DNA of 39,732 nucleotides from Verrucomicrobiota bacterium (GTDB taxonomy: Bacteria; Verrucomicrobiota; Verrucomicrobiia; Limisphaerales; VHCN01). Both the position numbers and the translations under genes were made by a program. Positions 25,643-34,350 of this stretch are shown piece by piece. Each line of letters starts with the position of its first letter. The first letter of the stretch is position 1. The stretch spans positions 1 to 39,732 of the forward strand of contig VHCN01000026.1 of NCBI GenBank assembly GCA_016871675.1, read 5' to 3'. The notes under the pieces are model-generated. The model saw nothing but the letters and a program-made list of their open reading frames with translations, ran no database searches and was not told the DNA's origin.

Positions 25643-27460
25643 TCACTCGGGGACGACGAGGTATCGCTGGATGAACCCGGCGTAGAGCGTGGTGGGGAAG
25701 ATGAACAGCACGGGCTGGCCGTCGAGCGTCACGGCGGCGAGCGGGCCCTTCGGCGTCATCGGGCCAAAGGCGAGCGACTGCAGGCGTTCCTGCCCGTTGA
25801 CGAGCAGGATCACATTGACCTTGTAGGCCTTGGCCGCGAATCCGCGCGCGATGAGCTGCTGCGTGCCGCGCGCAAACCACGAGTCGACGCGCAGGGTGCC
25901 GAGCCGGTGCGCGGTCTCCTCGATCGCCGCGCTGATGTTTGGATCGAGGGCTTCACCGTCGGCCTTCCACTGCTGGGCGGAGACGCGCTGGAGCTTGCGC
26001 TCGCGGCCCTGGAACGTGACTTCGAGCCTGGCGACCTGCGCGGTCGTGAAGTCCCAGACCTGCCGGTCGCGGACCTTCCACAACTCCAGCGGCGTGCGTT
26101 CGAGGTCCTGCATGCGGACGGTGTAGACAAAGTTTTCATCGTGGCGCCGGGCGAACACGCGGTCGGTGCGGGCGGCGCCCTCCATTTCGTTGAGACCGAA
26201 ATCCACCGCGGCAACGAGCGCGTTGGCCGGCGTGCCGGCGGCATTCGTGGTCGAGCGCAGGAGGGCCACGCGGCGCTGCGGCGGGTCGAGGCCGAAGACT
26301 TTGAAATCCGTGACGACTTCCTTCGCGAGCGAGATGGCTTCGAGCGAGGCGAGGCGCGCGAGAAGGGACTCGATGGCCTCGGTGTCGGCGGCGAGATTGG
26401 TCGGCGAGAGGATTCGCCACGAGTGGTTGGTCTGCCGTTGCGCGAGGAAACCGTCCGGACCCGTGACTTCGAGCGTGTCGAAGCTCGTCGGCGCGAGGCT
26501 GTCCACCATGTGGGCGTCGCACCATTCCCAGTAGGGCGCGCGGAGCTTGTCGAGGAGCGGGCGGGGGACGAGGACGATGTTGGTGTGCGCAAGCCGGCGC
26601 GCGAAGAGCAGGTCGGGCGCGTTCGTGGGGCCGAGGCCGAACTGGACCCCGAGCACGTCGTTGGTGCCGCGGGAAAAGGCGAGTTCGGCTTGCGGCGTGG
26701 CGAGACCGAAGGGTTCGAGGTCGGCCTTCGGGTCGTCGGTGACGAAGGCCTGCACGGCCCACTCCTGCAAATCCCTCAGCAACTGCGTGACGAGCGGGGT
26801 GTCGGCGCGCTTGGCGGGCGGCGGGCTGGTGATCCGCCAGAGGCCGTTGGTCGCGTCGCGCTCGAACACCAGGTCGCGCGTGCCGGAGCGGAGCCGCAAG
26901 CGGTCGAACGCGCCCGGGCCGAGGCTCAGCAACCGGCGGTCGCGCCAGTCATCGGGGGAGCGCGGGAGAATTTCGAGCAGCGCGGCGTCGAGCGCCGCGA
27001 CGCCGGTGTCGCCGCCGGCTTGCACGTAGACCTGGTTGCCCACGGGCGAGCGGTTGCCGACGCGCAGCTCGTGCGTCGTGCCCCCGGCCCGGAACTTGAA
27101 CACGGCCTGCGGGGTGGCGAGTCCGAATTCCGCGGCGGACTTCACCTGCGCGGCGGGGATGAGCGCCTGCGGCTTGATGCGCGCGCACACGTCGAGCAGC
27201 CCCTCGATCGGAATGGCGTGCGCCGGGTAGCGGATGGGCGCGGAGAGCGACCACATGCCGTTGGAGCGCGCGGCGCGGAGCGAGAGGTTGGTGCGGGTGA
27301 ACTCGACGGCCGTCACGTCGGCCGGCCGGAGGTTGCGGAAAAGCCGCGGGATCTCGGCGGCGGCGGGGTCCGCGCCGGAGTCGCGGAACTCGAACATGAG
27401 GATGAAGGCCGCGAGGAGCGCGGCGACCAGCAGGAGCGCCTTGGTTTGGGTCGTGTTCAC
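25643..27460 (-). CDS. DUF4340-domain membrane-anchored protein
   Basis: 605 residues using the GTG at 27460, which lies 5 bases after the GldG-like stop. The upstream in-frame extension is antisense-like Arg/His-rich sequence. A membrane helix (TKALLLVAALLAAFILMFEF, residues 6-25) anchors a periplasmic region. That region is built of repeated DUF4340 units: FRNLRPADVTAVEFTR, SLSAPIRYPAHAIPIEGLL, LRVGNRSPVGNQVYVQ, LVFERDATNGLWRITSPPP, and similar later copies (WEWCDAHMVDSL, LEVTFQGRERKLQRVS). The domain is typically found beside GldG-type ABC components; its biochemical role is unknown. The adjacent AsmA-like protein may take over cargo from this complex. Confidence 0.85.
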   Translation of the reverse strand: MNTTQTKALLLVAALLAAFILMFEFRDSGADPAAAEIPRLFRNLRPADVTAVEFTRTNLSLRAARSNGMWSLSAPIRYPAHAIPIEGLLDVCARIKPQALIPAAQVKSAAEFGLATPQAVFKFRAGGTTHELRVGNRSPVGNQVYVQAGGDTGVAALDAALLEILPRSPDDWRDRRLLSLGPGAFDRLRLRSGTRDLVFERDATNGLWRITSPPPAKRADTPLVTQLLRDLQEWAVQAFVTDDPKADLEPFGLATPQAELAFSRGTNDVLGVQFGLGPTNAPDLLFARRLAHTNIVLVPRPLLDKLRAPYWEWCDAHMVDSLAPTSFDTLEVTGPDGFLAQRQTNHSWRILSPTNLAADTEAIESLLARLASLEAISLAKEVVTDFKVFGLDPPQRRVALLRSTTNAAGTPANALVAAVDFGLNEMEGAARTDRVFARRHDENFVYTVRMQDLERTPLELWKVRDRQVWDFTTAQVARLEVTFQGRERKLQRVSAQQWKADGEALDPNISAAIEETAHRLGTLRVDSWFARGTQQLIARGFAAKAYKVNVILLVNGQERLQSLAFGPMTPKGPLAAVTLDGQPVLFIFPTTLYAGFIQRYLVVPE

Positions 27461-27465
27461 GCGGG

Positions 27466-28950
27466 TCAATGTCTCCGGCGGATGAAGACGAGCCAGCCCC
27501 AGAACAGCACGGCGCCGGGCATCGCGCCGAGGACGATCCAGCGCACGCGGGCCAGCGCGTCGTCGGACAGGTTGAACTTGAACTCGCGGATGGACTGCGG
27601 GGCGATGCCGAGCATGTTCGAGCGGTCGAGCAGCCAGTTGACGGCGTTCCACGCGAAGTCGCGGTTGGCCGCGCTCGTGATCATCTGGTTGTCGAGGAAG
27701 AACGAATCGCCCGCGACGACCAGCCGCGTGGACCCGGAGGCGCGGGACTCGCCCTTGACGCCGAGCTTCTCGACGGCGACCGCAAGCGGAATGACGCCGC
27801 GCCGGTCGCGCAGCGGGTCGCGCCGCAGGCCGTTGCGATAGTCGACAATGGCCTCGCCGCCCTCGGTGGTGCTGAAGAGCGTGTGAATCTGCGGCGCGTC
27901 GGAGATGGTGGGGTAATCCTTGAGCCGCTCGACGACGCGCGGCATGGCGAGTTGCAGCGGCAGCGCGGCGAGCGAGAGCGGGCGGACGATGTCATGGCTC
28001 GAATAGTTGCCGATGAGGATCGAGGCGTCCGAACGGAGGGTCATGCGGTCGGTCACGTGGCGGTCGAGCGATTGCACGCCCCAGCGTTCCAGAAGCGCCT
28101 CGAGGCCGGTGTTCGCCGCATAGTGGTGCAGCACGAGGAGTCGTCCGCCCTGACCGAGGTAGCGGTGGAGTTTTTCCAGTTCGACGGGCTCGAACGGGAG
28201 CTTCGGCCCGGCGACAATCACCAGGTTGATGTCCGTGGGAATGTCATTGGTGCCGCCGAGGATCATGCGGACGGCCTCGACGTTGTTCTCGTTGAGCAGC
28301 GTGAGGAGGCGGCCGTAGCCGGTGTCGTTGACGCCGTCGCCGGGGTCGTGTTCGCCGTGGCCGACCGAAAACGCGGCGCGCAGGGGCGTGCGGTCGCCGA
28401 GGGTGATCAGCGCGGAGGTGAAGTGCTGCTCGCCGTTGAAGGACTTGCGCCTGACTTCGCGGCCCTTGCCGCTGACGACGTCGCTCATGTCGTAGTTCGA
28501 CAGGTCGGACGCGCGCACGATCTTGGTCTTGCCGCCGGCGTCGAAGATGACGAGGTCCTTGGAGGAGGGCGGGAGTTTGTAGGTGGCCTTGACGAGTTCG
28601 GCCTTGCCGGGCTCGATCGCGTAGTTCACGGAGTCGAGGACGATGCGCGGGTTGCGCAGGCTGTATTCCTTGAGCAGGCCGCTGACGTGGCTGTAGAGCG
28701 GGTCCTCGGGGTCGAAGTAGATGGTGACCTTCACCTGGTTTGTCAGGCTGCGGAGAACGTGCTGGGTCGAGGTGGCGAGCACGTATTTGCGTTCGCCCGA
28801 GAGCGCATGGCGCCTGAAATGCCGTGCGGAAAGGAAGTTCACCATCACGATGATGGCGACCATGACGACGATGCCGAGCAGGACGTTGAAGCCCGCGCCG
28901 AAGCGGCGGCTCAACGAGAAGCTGGGGCGCGATGGGGAGTCTTCAGTCAT
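27466..28950 (-). CDS. GldG-family ABC transporter auxiliary protein
   Basis: 494 residues from ATG 28950, which is preceded by GGAAG and lies 5 bases after the permease stop. An N-terminal membrane helix (about 24-43, VLLGIVVMVAIIVMVNFLSA) is followed by a large periplasmic part: LTNQVKVTIYFDPEDPLY, VNYAIEPGKAEL, AAFSVGHGEHDPGD and LVIVAGPKLPFEPVEL, typical of the GldG / DUF7088 fold. A C-terminal helix ends with RRRH. In Bacteroidota GldA/GldF/GldG is an ABC transporter tied to gliding; in other phyla the same trio is of unknown cargo, so gliding is not claimed. Confidence 0.88.
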   Translation of the reverse strand: MTEDSPSRPSFSLSRRFGAGFNVLLGIVVMVAIIVMVNFLSARHFRRHALSGERKYVLATSTQHVLRSLTNQVKVTIYFDPEDPLYSHVSGLLKEYSLRNPRIVLDSVNYAIEPGKAELVKATYKLPPSSKDLVIFDAGGKTKIVRASDLSNYDMSDVVSGKGREVRRKSFNGEQHFTSALITLGDRTPLRAAFSVGHGEHDPGDGVNDTGYGRLLTLLNENNVEAVRMILGGTNDIPTDINLVIVAGPKLPFEPVELEKLHRYLGQGGRLLVLHHYAANTGLEALLERWGVQSLDRHVTDRMTLRSDASILIGNYSSHDIVRPLSLAALPLQLAMPRVVERLKDYPTISDAPQIHTLFSTTEGGEAIVDYRNGLRRDPLRDRRGVIPLAVAVEKLGVKGESRASGSTRLVVAGDSFFLDNQMITSAANRDFAWNAVNWLLDRSNMLGIAPQSIREFKFNLSDDALARVRWIVLGAMPGAVLFWGWLVFIRRRH

Positions 28951-28955
28951 TCGCG

Positions 28956-29708
28956 TCACTTCCAACGCCGGCTTTCCACGGCCTTCAACGTGAAGAACAA
29001 GAACAGCGTCGTGAGGCTGAGGTAGTAGGTGACGTGCCGTGTGTCCACGATGCCGCGCGTGAAGTCCCGCATGTGGTCAATCATCGACATGTGGTCGAAC
29101 ACGGCTTTTTGCCAGCCGGGCTTGGGCTGGAGAATCACGCCGAGGTAGCCGATGAGGAACAGCCCGAGGCCGAGCGCGAAGGTGTTCATCGCCGCGATGA
29201 TCTGGCTGCGCGTGAGCGCGGAGGCCATGCAGCCGAGCGCGATGTAGACCGACCCGTAGAGCAGCATCCCGATGAAGGTTCCCGCGAGCGCCCCGACATC
29301 CACCTGCCCGAACCCGGGCGTGTAATGCTTGAGCAGCACGGGATAGAGCAGCACCGGCGTCCATGTCGCGAGATAGAACAGCAGCGCGCCGGAGAACTTC
29401 GCGAGCACGACCTGCAAGTCGCCGACGGGCGCGGTCATGAGCGTTTCGTATGTGCCGGTGAGTTTTTCGAGCGCGAAGGTCCGCATCGTGATGACCGGCG
29501 GCGCGAGCAGCAGCACGAGCCAGCAGAGGCCGTTGTTGTAGAACGCCTCCGTCACCGGCATGTCGAACGACTGGCCGTTGAGCGCCTTCAGCACGATCCA
29601 CAGGCTCATGCCCAGCAGGAATTGCACCCCGGCGATGATCACGTAGCCCGTCGGCGAGGCGAAGCTCGCGCCCAGTTCGCGCCGGACCAGTGTGGCAAAC
29701 ACGCGCAT
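28956..29708 (-). CDS. ABC transporter permease (GldF-like, ABC-2 type)
   Basis: 250 residues. The start ATG (29708-29706) overlaps the ATPase stop as TGATG and has a strong GGAGGG 6 bases upstream. Six membrane helices are visible, beginning at TGYVIIAGVQFLLGMSLWIV and ending LSLTTLFLFFTLKAVESRRWK. Between them is the ABC-2 family EKLTGTYETLMTAPVGDLQVVLAKF block after helix 2. It forms the membrane channel with the ATPase encoded upstream. The cargo is not indicated by the sequence. A much longer in-frame extension upstream lies inside the ATPase gene and is rejected. Confidence 0.93.
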   Translation of the reverse strand: MRVFATLVRRELGASFASPTGYVIIAGVQFLLGMSLWIVLKALNGQSFDMPVTEAFYNNGLCWLVLLLAPPVITMRTFALEKLTGTYETLMTAPVGDLQVVLAKFSGALLFYLATWTPVLLYPVLLKHYTPGFGQVDVGALAGTFIGMLLYGSVYIALGCMASALTRSQIIAAMNTFALGLGLFLIGYLGVILQPKPGWQKAVFDHMSMIDHMRDFTRGIVDTRHVTYYLSLTTLFLFFTLKAVESRRWK

Positions 29709-30676
29709 CAGAATCCCTCCTCTTCCGGCTCGGCGCGCGTGACGTGCACGAAGATATCCTCGAGTGAATGACGGCTGCGCGTCAGCTCGCGCAACGCCCA
29801 CCCGCGCTGGCGCGCGAGGTCGAACACCTGCGGGCGGATGTCCACGCCTTCGCGCGGCGTGAGCGCGCAGCGTTGATACTCGCCGTCCGCGGGCGAGATG
29901 TCGAAGTGCTGGATTTCCGCCGTGGCTTCCCAGGCGAGGCGCAAGTCGGCGGCGGGCGCGGCGATTTCGGCGATGACCTGGTTGCCGCCGCCCATCCTCT
30001 TCTGGAGATTCTCGACCGTGTCCGCGGCGAAGATGCGGCCCTCCTTGATGATGATGACGCGGTTGCAGGTCATCTCGACCTCCGGGAGGATGTGCGTGGA
30101 GATGAGCACGGTGCGCTCCCTGCCGAGGTCCTTCACGAGCTGGCGCACGGTGCGAATCTGGTGCGGGTCCAGGCCGATCGTTGGTTCGTCGAGGATGACC
30201 AGTTCGGGCTCGTGCACGAGGGCATCGGCAATGCCGACGCGCTGGCGGTAGCCTTTCGAGAGATGGCCGATGACCTTGCGGGTGACCTCGCCGAGGCCGC
30301 ATTGGTCGAGCACGGTGTCCACGCGGTCGCGGCTGCGCGCGGCGCCGAGTCCCTTGAGCCGCGCGCGGAACTTGAGGTATTCGCGCACGCGCATGTCGAG
30401 GTAGAGCGGGTTGTTCTCCGGCATGTAGCCGATGCGGCGGCGCACTTCCAGCGCCTGCGTGTAAACATCGAATCCCGCCACGCGCGCCGAGCCGCTCGTG
30501 GCCGGCATGAAGCACGAGAGGATGCGCATGGTCGTGGACTTGCCCGCGCCGTTGCGGCCGAGGAAGCCGACGACCTCGCCGCGGCCGACCGTGAAGGTCA
30601 GGTCCTGCACCGCGGTCACGCCGGCAAACCTCTTGGTGAGGTGCTCGACTTCGATCATCGGTGCGGCGGCGCTCAT
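29708..30676 (-). CDS. ABC transporter ATP-binding protein (GldA-like)
   Basis: 322 residues. Walker A GRNGAGKST (40-48), Q-loop region YMPENNPLY, signature LSKGYRQR (139-146), Walker B LVILDEP (159-165), D-loop GLD and switch STH are all intact. A C-terminal extension (about 225-322) with EIAAPAADLRL and SLEDIFVHVTRAE is typical of ABC-2 exporter ATPases. It energises the permease encoded next. The start ATG 30676 lies 7 bases after the HtrA stop. The C-terminal codons hold the permease ribosome site, giving coupled translation. Confidence 0.95.
   Translation of the reverse strand: MSAAAPMIEVEHLTKRFAGVTAVQDLTFTVGRGEVVGFLGRNGAGKSTTMRILSCFMPATSGSARVAGFDVYTQALEVRRRIGYMPENNPLYLDMRVREYLKFRARLKGLGAARSRDRVDTVLDQCGLGEVTRKVIGHLSKGYRQRVGIADALVHEPELVILDEPTIGLDPHQIRTVRQLVKDLGRERTVLISTHILPEVEMTCNRVIIIKEGRIFAADTVENLQKRMGGGNQVIAEIAAPAADLRLAWEATAEIQHFDISPADGEYQRCALTPREGVDIRPQVFDLARQRGWALRELTRSRHSLEDIFVHVTRAEPEEEGF
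29715..29720 (-). promoter_or_regulatory. Shine-Dalgarno of the permease inside the ATPase gene
   Basis: GGAGGG on the minus strand, 6 bases before the permease ATG at 29708, within the last codons of the ATPase gene. It is the best Shine-Dalgarno seen in the window and supports the TGATG overlap as a coupled start. Confidence 0.8.
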
Positions 30677-30683
30677 GCGGGCG

Positions 30684-32087
30684 TCATCGGACGGTAAGCT
30701 CGATCGCGCGCGTCATCGTCTGGACGAAGTTGCCGCGCTGCACCTGGATGAGCAGGTCGAGGCGGACGCGGTCGCCGGCTTTGCGCGGGCTCACGAGCTT
30801 GGCGGCTTCGACAACGTCGGACGTGGCGAGATTGTCCACGCCGCGCAAGATCATGCCGGGCTTGAGTCCCGCGCGGTCGGCGGCCGTGCCGGCCTCGACG
30901 TCCTTGATGATCAGCCCGGCTTTCGGATTGAGCCCGAGCTGGTCGGCGCGCGCGGGCGTGAGTTCCTCGACGCCGAAGCCGAGGCGCTTCTGCACGAGCG
31001 CGGAGTTGAAGTGGGACTCCAGCTTCACGAAACGGATGGTGACGTCGCGCGGCTCGCCGCCGCGCCGGATGCCGAGCGTCACGTCGCCCTTGGAGCCCTC
31101 CTCGGTCAGCGTGAGCAACGCGTCGAAGAAACTCCGCGGCGTGTGGTTCTGGATGCGGAGCAACTGGTCCCCGACGCGCAGGCCGGCCTTGTCGGCGGGG
31201 CTCTCGGGCTGGACGTCCATCACGGACACGGGTTGCGAGCCGGGACGGAATCGCGCGCCGAACCAGAGCCGCTTGTTGGTGACCTCGGGGACGATGAGTT
31301 CGCTGATGGCGGCGACGATTCGCTTGGCGGGGATGGCGAAGCCGATGCCCTGTCCGGCTTTGAGCACGGCGACGTTCATGCCAAGGATTTCACCGCGCAG
31401 GTTGATGAGGGGGCCGCCGCTGTTGCCGGGGTTGATCGAGGCGTCGGTTTGCAGCCAGTCGGCGGGCCGCAAGGGCTGGTCGTCGAGCGGCGCGCGCCGC
31501 GGTCCCGAACTGAGGATGCCGCGGCTCACGCTGCCGCCGAGCCCGAACGGGTTTCCGAGCGCGATCACGGTCTCGCCAAGCAGCAGGTCGTCGTCGCCGG
31601 CAAACTTCACCGCGGGGAACTTCTCGCCGGCGGGCGCGCGGAGCTTGAGCAGCGCGACGTCGCTCTTGCGCGTGCCGGTCTCGAGCTTCGCCTGCAAAAT
31701 GCGCCCGTCATGGAGGCGCACCCAGATTTCGTCCGCGTCCTCGACCACATGCGCGTTGGTGAGAATCCAGCCGTCCTCGTCGATGATCACGCCCGAGCCG
31801 GCGCTCTCGGCGGGCGGGAGTTCCTGCGTGAAGGGAATCCAGTTGTCGCGGAACCAGTCGATCGCGTAGCCGCGGCGCTCGCGCCTGGTCTTGGTGCCGA
31901 TGTTGACGACGCCCGGCATCACTTTCTCCACGGCGGCGACGGTGGCGTCGCGGCGGATGTCCGGTTGCGCGGCCGGAACCGGCTGCGCGGGAGCGAGGGC
32001 GACTGCGACAAGCAGGGCGCGCCCCGTTGCGACGAGGGCACGGGTCGCGGCGCGGCGGGGTTGGCGAATTGTGCGATGTCCCTTCAT
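30684..32087 (-). CDS. HtrA/DegP-type periplasmic serine protease
   Basis: 467 residues from ATG 32087 (MKGHRTIRQPRRAATRALVA), which gives a signal peptide ending near PVPAA-Q. The trypsin-like domain has its triad H113 (LTNAHVVED), D143 (KSDVALLKL) and S223 (GNSGGPL), all intact. Two PDZ domains follow (about 270-365 and 370-467, including GLRVGDQLLRI and GLKPGMILRG). Role: degradation or chaperoning of misfolded envelope proteins. It is the first gene of the minus-strand operon with the ABC, GldG, DUF4340 and AsmA-like genes, so it may process or protect that machine. Longer in-frame upstream starts overlap the divergent DUF2851 5' region and lack a signal peptide. Confidence 0.94.
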   Translation of the reverse strand: MKGHRTIRQPRRAATRALVATGRALLVAVALAPAQPVPAAQPDIRRDATVAAVEKVMPGVVNIGTKTRRERRGYAIDWFRDNWIPFTQELPPAESAGSGVIIDEDGWILTNAHVVEDADEIWVRLHDGRILQAKLETGTRKSDVALLKLRAPAGEKFPAVKFAGDDDLLLGETVIALGNPFGLGGSVSRGILSSGPRRAPLDDQPLRPADWLQTDASINPGNSGGPLINLRGEILGMNVAVLKAGQGIGFAIPAKRIVAAISELIVPEVTNKRLWFGARFRPGSQPVSVMDVQPESPADKAGLRVGDQLLRIQNHTPRSFFDALLTLTEEGSKGDVTLGIRRGGEPRDVTIRFVKLESHFNSALVQKRLGFGVEELTPARADQLGLNPKAGLIIKDVEAGTAADRAGLKPGMILRGVDNLATSDVVEAAKLVSPRKAGDRVRLDLLIQVQRGNFVQTMTRAIELTVR

Positions 32088-32241
32088 GCTGGGAAAGACA
32101 GACGGCTGGCTGCGACGTTCAGTTTCCCGCGGCGCTTGGGAGCGTTTACATTCAGCGGTGCCTGGCGCAGCCTTCCCACGGTCATGACGTGGGCGCCAGT
32201 GTGCAAAACGACCTTTTGAAAAGCAACCGCAAGTCCAGCGC

Positions 32242-33753
32242 ATGAGCGCATTGCCCGCCCAGTTCTATGCCGGCTGGCGGCAGGCGCAACGCGCCGCCGC
32301 GCTTCGCGAGGCCGGCTCCGGCGCGCCGCCCGAGCGACTGCTGCAAGCGGTGTGGGCGCACCAGCGCTTGCTCCGAGCGCGGCTCGTGACGACCGATGGC
32401 CGGGCCGTGCGCGTCCTGCATCCGGGATTTTGGAACCGCGGCGCCGGGCCGGATTTTCAACGCGCCATGATCCAACTCGGCGCGGACTCACCGCGCGCGG
32501 GCGATGTGGAGATTGACCTCGAGCCCTCCGGCTGGAGAAGCCATTCGCACGAATCCAATCCGGCCTACTCAAATGTCCTGTTGCATGTCGTGTGGCGCGG
32601 CACGGGGCGCGGGACGCCGCCGACGCTCGAACTCGAGCGCGTGCTCGACTCGACGCAGGATGAACTCGCGCAATGGCTCGGCGCCGAGGGCAGCCGCGCG
32701 ACTCCCTCGGCCGTCGCAGGACAGTGCAGCGCGCCGTTGCGAGACCTCGACGAACCGGCCCGCCTCGCGTTGTTCCGCCAGGCGGCGCAAGTGCGCCTTC
32801 AATCGAAGGCCGCCGCGCTCCACGCCCGCGCCCGCGAGTCGGGCTGGGAACCCGCGCTGCTCGCGGGGCTGATGTCCACGCTCGGCTACAGGCACAACGT
32901 CTGGCCCATGCTTCACCTCGCCGAAATGGCCCCGCTCCTTCGCGGCGCGGGTTCGCGCGTGGACGTTGAACTTCTGCAGGCCCGCCTCCTCGGCGCGGCC
33001 GGACTTCTCCCCCCGGAACTGCCGCGCAAGCTCCCCGTCGCGAGCGAATACCTGCGCCGGCTTTGGGACGCCTGGTGGCGCGAGCGCGACGCGCTGGCGG
33101 GCGTGACGCTGCCGCGCGCGGCGTGGCGCTTCGCCGGGCTTCGCCCCGCGAACAGACCCGAGCGGCGCCTCGCGCTCGCCGCGCACTGGCTCGTGGAACG
33201 GGATTTCGCCGGCCGGGTTCGCGCGTGGTCATCGGCTCCGCACGCCGACCGGGCGCTGGTTCCGACGTTGCTCGCCATCCTTGAAGGCGGACGCGATGAC
33301 TTCTGGTCGCGCCATGCGACGCTGAATTCCGGTCCGGCGCGCAAGCGCCCGCGACCTGCGGATGCGCCCGGGCCTGCGCTTCACGCCGGACCGCTTGCCG
33401 CGCCCCAACCATTGCTCGGCGCCCCGCGGCTTACAGACCTTGCCGTGAACGTGGTGCTGCCGTGGCTCTGGGCCCGGGCGGTCGCCGAGCGCGACGAACC
33501 CGCGCGCGCCGAGGCCGAACGACGATTCCACGCATGGCCCGCCGCGGAGGACAACTCGGTGTTGAAGCTCGCGCGCCAGCGGTTGCTCGGCGGCGCTTCC
33601 GCCTCGGGCTTTCGCACCGCTTCGACGCAGCAGGGCTTGATGCAAATCGTCCGGGACTTCTGCGACCAGACCGACGCGCTCTGCACCGGCTGCCGTTTTC
33701 CGGAACTGGTCCGCGCCCTCCGGCCGGCCGTCGCCGGAAGGGATTTGTTTTGA
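32242..33753 (+). CDS. DUF2851 family protein
   Basis: 503 residues. Recognised from the family's conserved N-terminal blocks: VLHPGFWNRGAGPDFQRAMI (about 59-78), AGDVEIDLEPSGWRSHSHES, YSNVLLHVVW, and ALLAGLMSTLGYRHNVWPM in the middle. A C-terminal Cys-containing segment follows: LMQIVRDFCDQTDALCTGCRFP. The function of DUF2851 is unknown; the GDVE-type acidic pattern with HHN-like residues suggests a metal-dependent fold but this is not established. There is no signal peptide. It is divergent from htrA across a 154-base gap in which no convincing promoter was found. A receiver-domain gene follows 46 bases downstream. Confidence 0.85.
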   Translation: MSALPAQFYAGWRQAQRAAALREAGSGAPPERLLQAVWAHQRLLRARLVTTDGRAVRVLHPGFWNRGAGPDFQRAMIQLGADSPRAGDVEIDLEPSGWRSHSHESNPAYSNVLLHVVWRGTGRGTPPTLELERVLDSTQDELAQWLGAEGSRATPSAVAGQCSAPLRDLDEPARLALFRQAAQVRLQSKAAALHARARESGWEPALLAGLMSTLGYRHNVWPMLHLAEMAPLLRGAGSRVDVELLQARLLGAAGLLPPELPRKLPVASEYLRRLWDAWWRERDALAGVTLPRAAWRFAGLRPANRPERRLALAAHWLVERDFAGRVRAWSSAPHADRALVPTLLAILEGGRDDFWSRHATLNSGPARKRPRPADAPGPALHAGPLAAPQPLLGAPRLTDLAVNVVLPWLWARAVAERDEPARAEAERRFHAWPAAEDNSVLKLARQRLLGGASASGFRTASTQQGLMQIVRDFCDQTDALCTGCRFPELVRALRPAVAGRDLF

Positions 33754-33799
33754 ATCTTCCCCGGTGAATCTGGTTTCGTCTGTCCCACGACCACCACGA

Positions 33800-34240
33800 A
33801 TGAGTGACGCAACCCCCACCTGCGGAGACGCATCGAACCGGCGGATTCGCACGATCCTCATGGTGGACGACGATCTGGAGCTGGCGATGATCTACAAGGA
33901 GTTGCTCGGCTCGCAGGGTTACACCGTCACCGTCGCGCCGAACGGCGCCGAGGCGCTGAAGATCATCATGAAACAGGATCTCGACGCGATCGTCTGTGAC
34001 ATGCTCATGCCGCACATGGCAGGCGACATGTTCTACCTCGCGGTCGAGCGCGTGAAGCCCAACCTCTGCAAGCGCTTCATCTTCGTCACCGCCTACGATT
34101 CCAACCCAAGGATTTCCGAGTTCTTCAAGAAAGTGAAGGCTGTCCCCCTCTACAAGCCGGTCACGCACAGCAAAATGCTCGTCACGCTCAACATCCTCAA
34201 CCAGCGCCTGCTGGACGAGGAGAAGAATGCGCGGGCCTGA
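33800..34240 (+). CDS. Single-domain response regulator
   Basis: 146 residues from ATG 33800 (MSDATPTCGDASNRRIR); an in-frame ATG 36 bases upstream is less likely. It is a receiver domain only: acidic pocket D23-D25 (MVDDDLEL), phosphoacceptor D67 (VCDMLMPHMAG), T97 (FVTAYD) and K119 (PLYKP) are all present. No output domain, so it is a CheY-like or phosphorelay protein. No kinase lies nearby. The end of the protein is a helix (LNQRLLDEEKNARA). Confidence 0.92.
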   Translation: MSDATPTCGDASNRRIRTILMVDDDLELAMIYKELLGSQGYTVTVAPNGAEALKIIMKQDLDAIVCDMLMPHMAGDMFYLAVERVKPNLCKRFIFVTAYDSNPRISEFFKKVKAVPLYKPVTHSKMLVTLNILNQRLLDEEKNARA

Positions 34241-34350
34241 ACCGGCTGGGAGCCCTGTCCGGCTCCGCGCGCAGTGCTTGTGCTGAAGCGAGCCACCTCG
34301 ATTCTTCTGAATCCGCCGGCGATTCGGTCAGTCAGTTTTGCTGCGGATCC

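Noticed and set aside
25508-27841. A 777-codon plus-strand open frame opposite the DUF4340 gene
   Set aside because: Composition is dominated by Arg, Glu, Gly and Val with no recognisable motif, and it overlaps two well-supported minus-strand genes.
27466-30676. Calling the GldA/F/G-like genes a gliding motility system
   Set aside because: The other gliding genes (gldK-N, sprA and similar) are absent here, and the trio is widespread in non-gliding bacteria.
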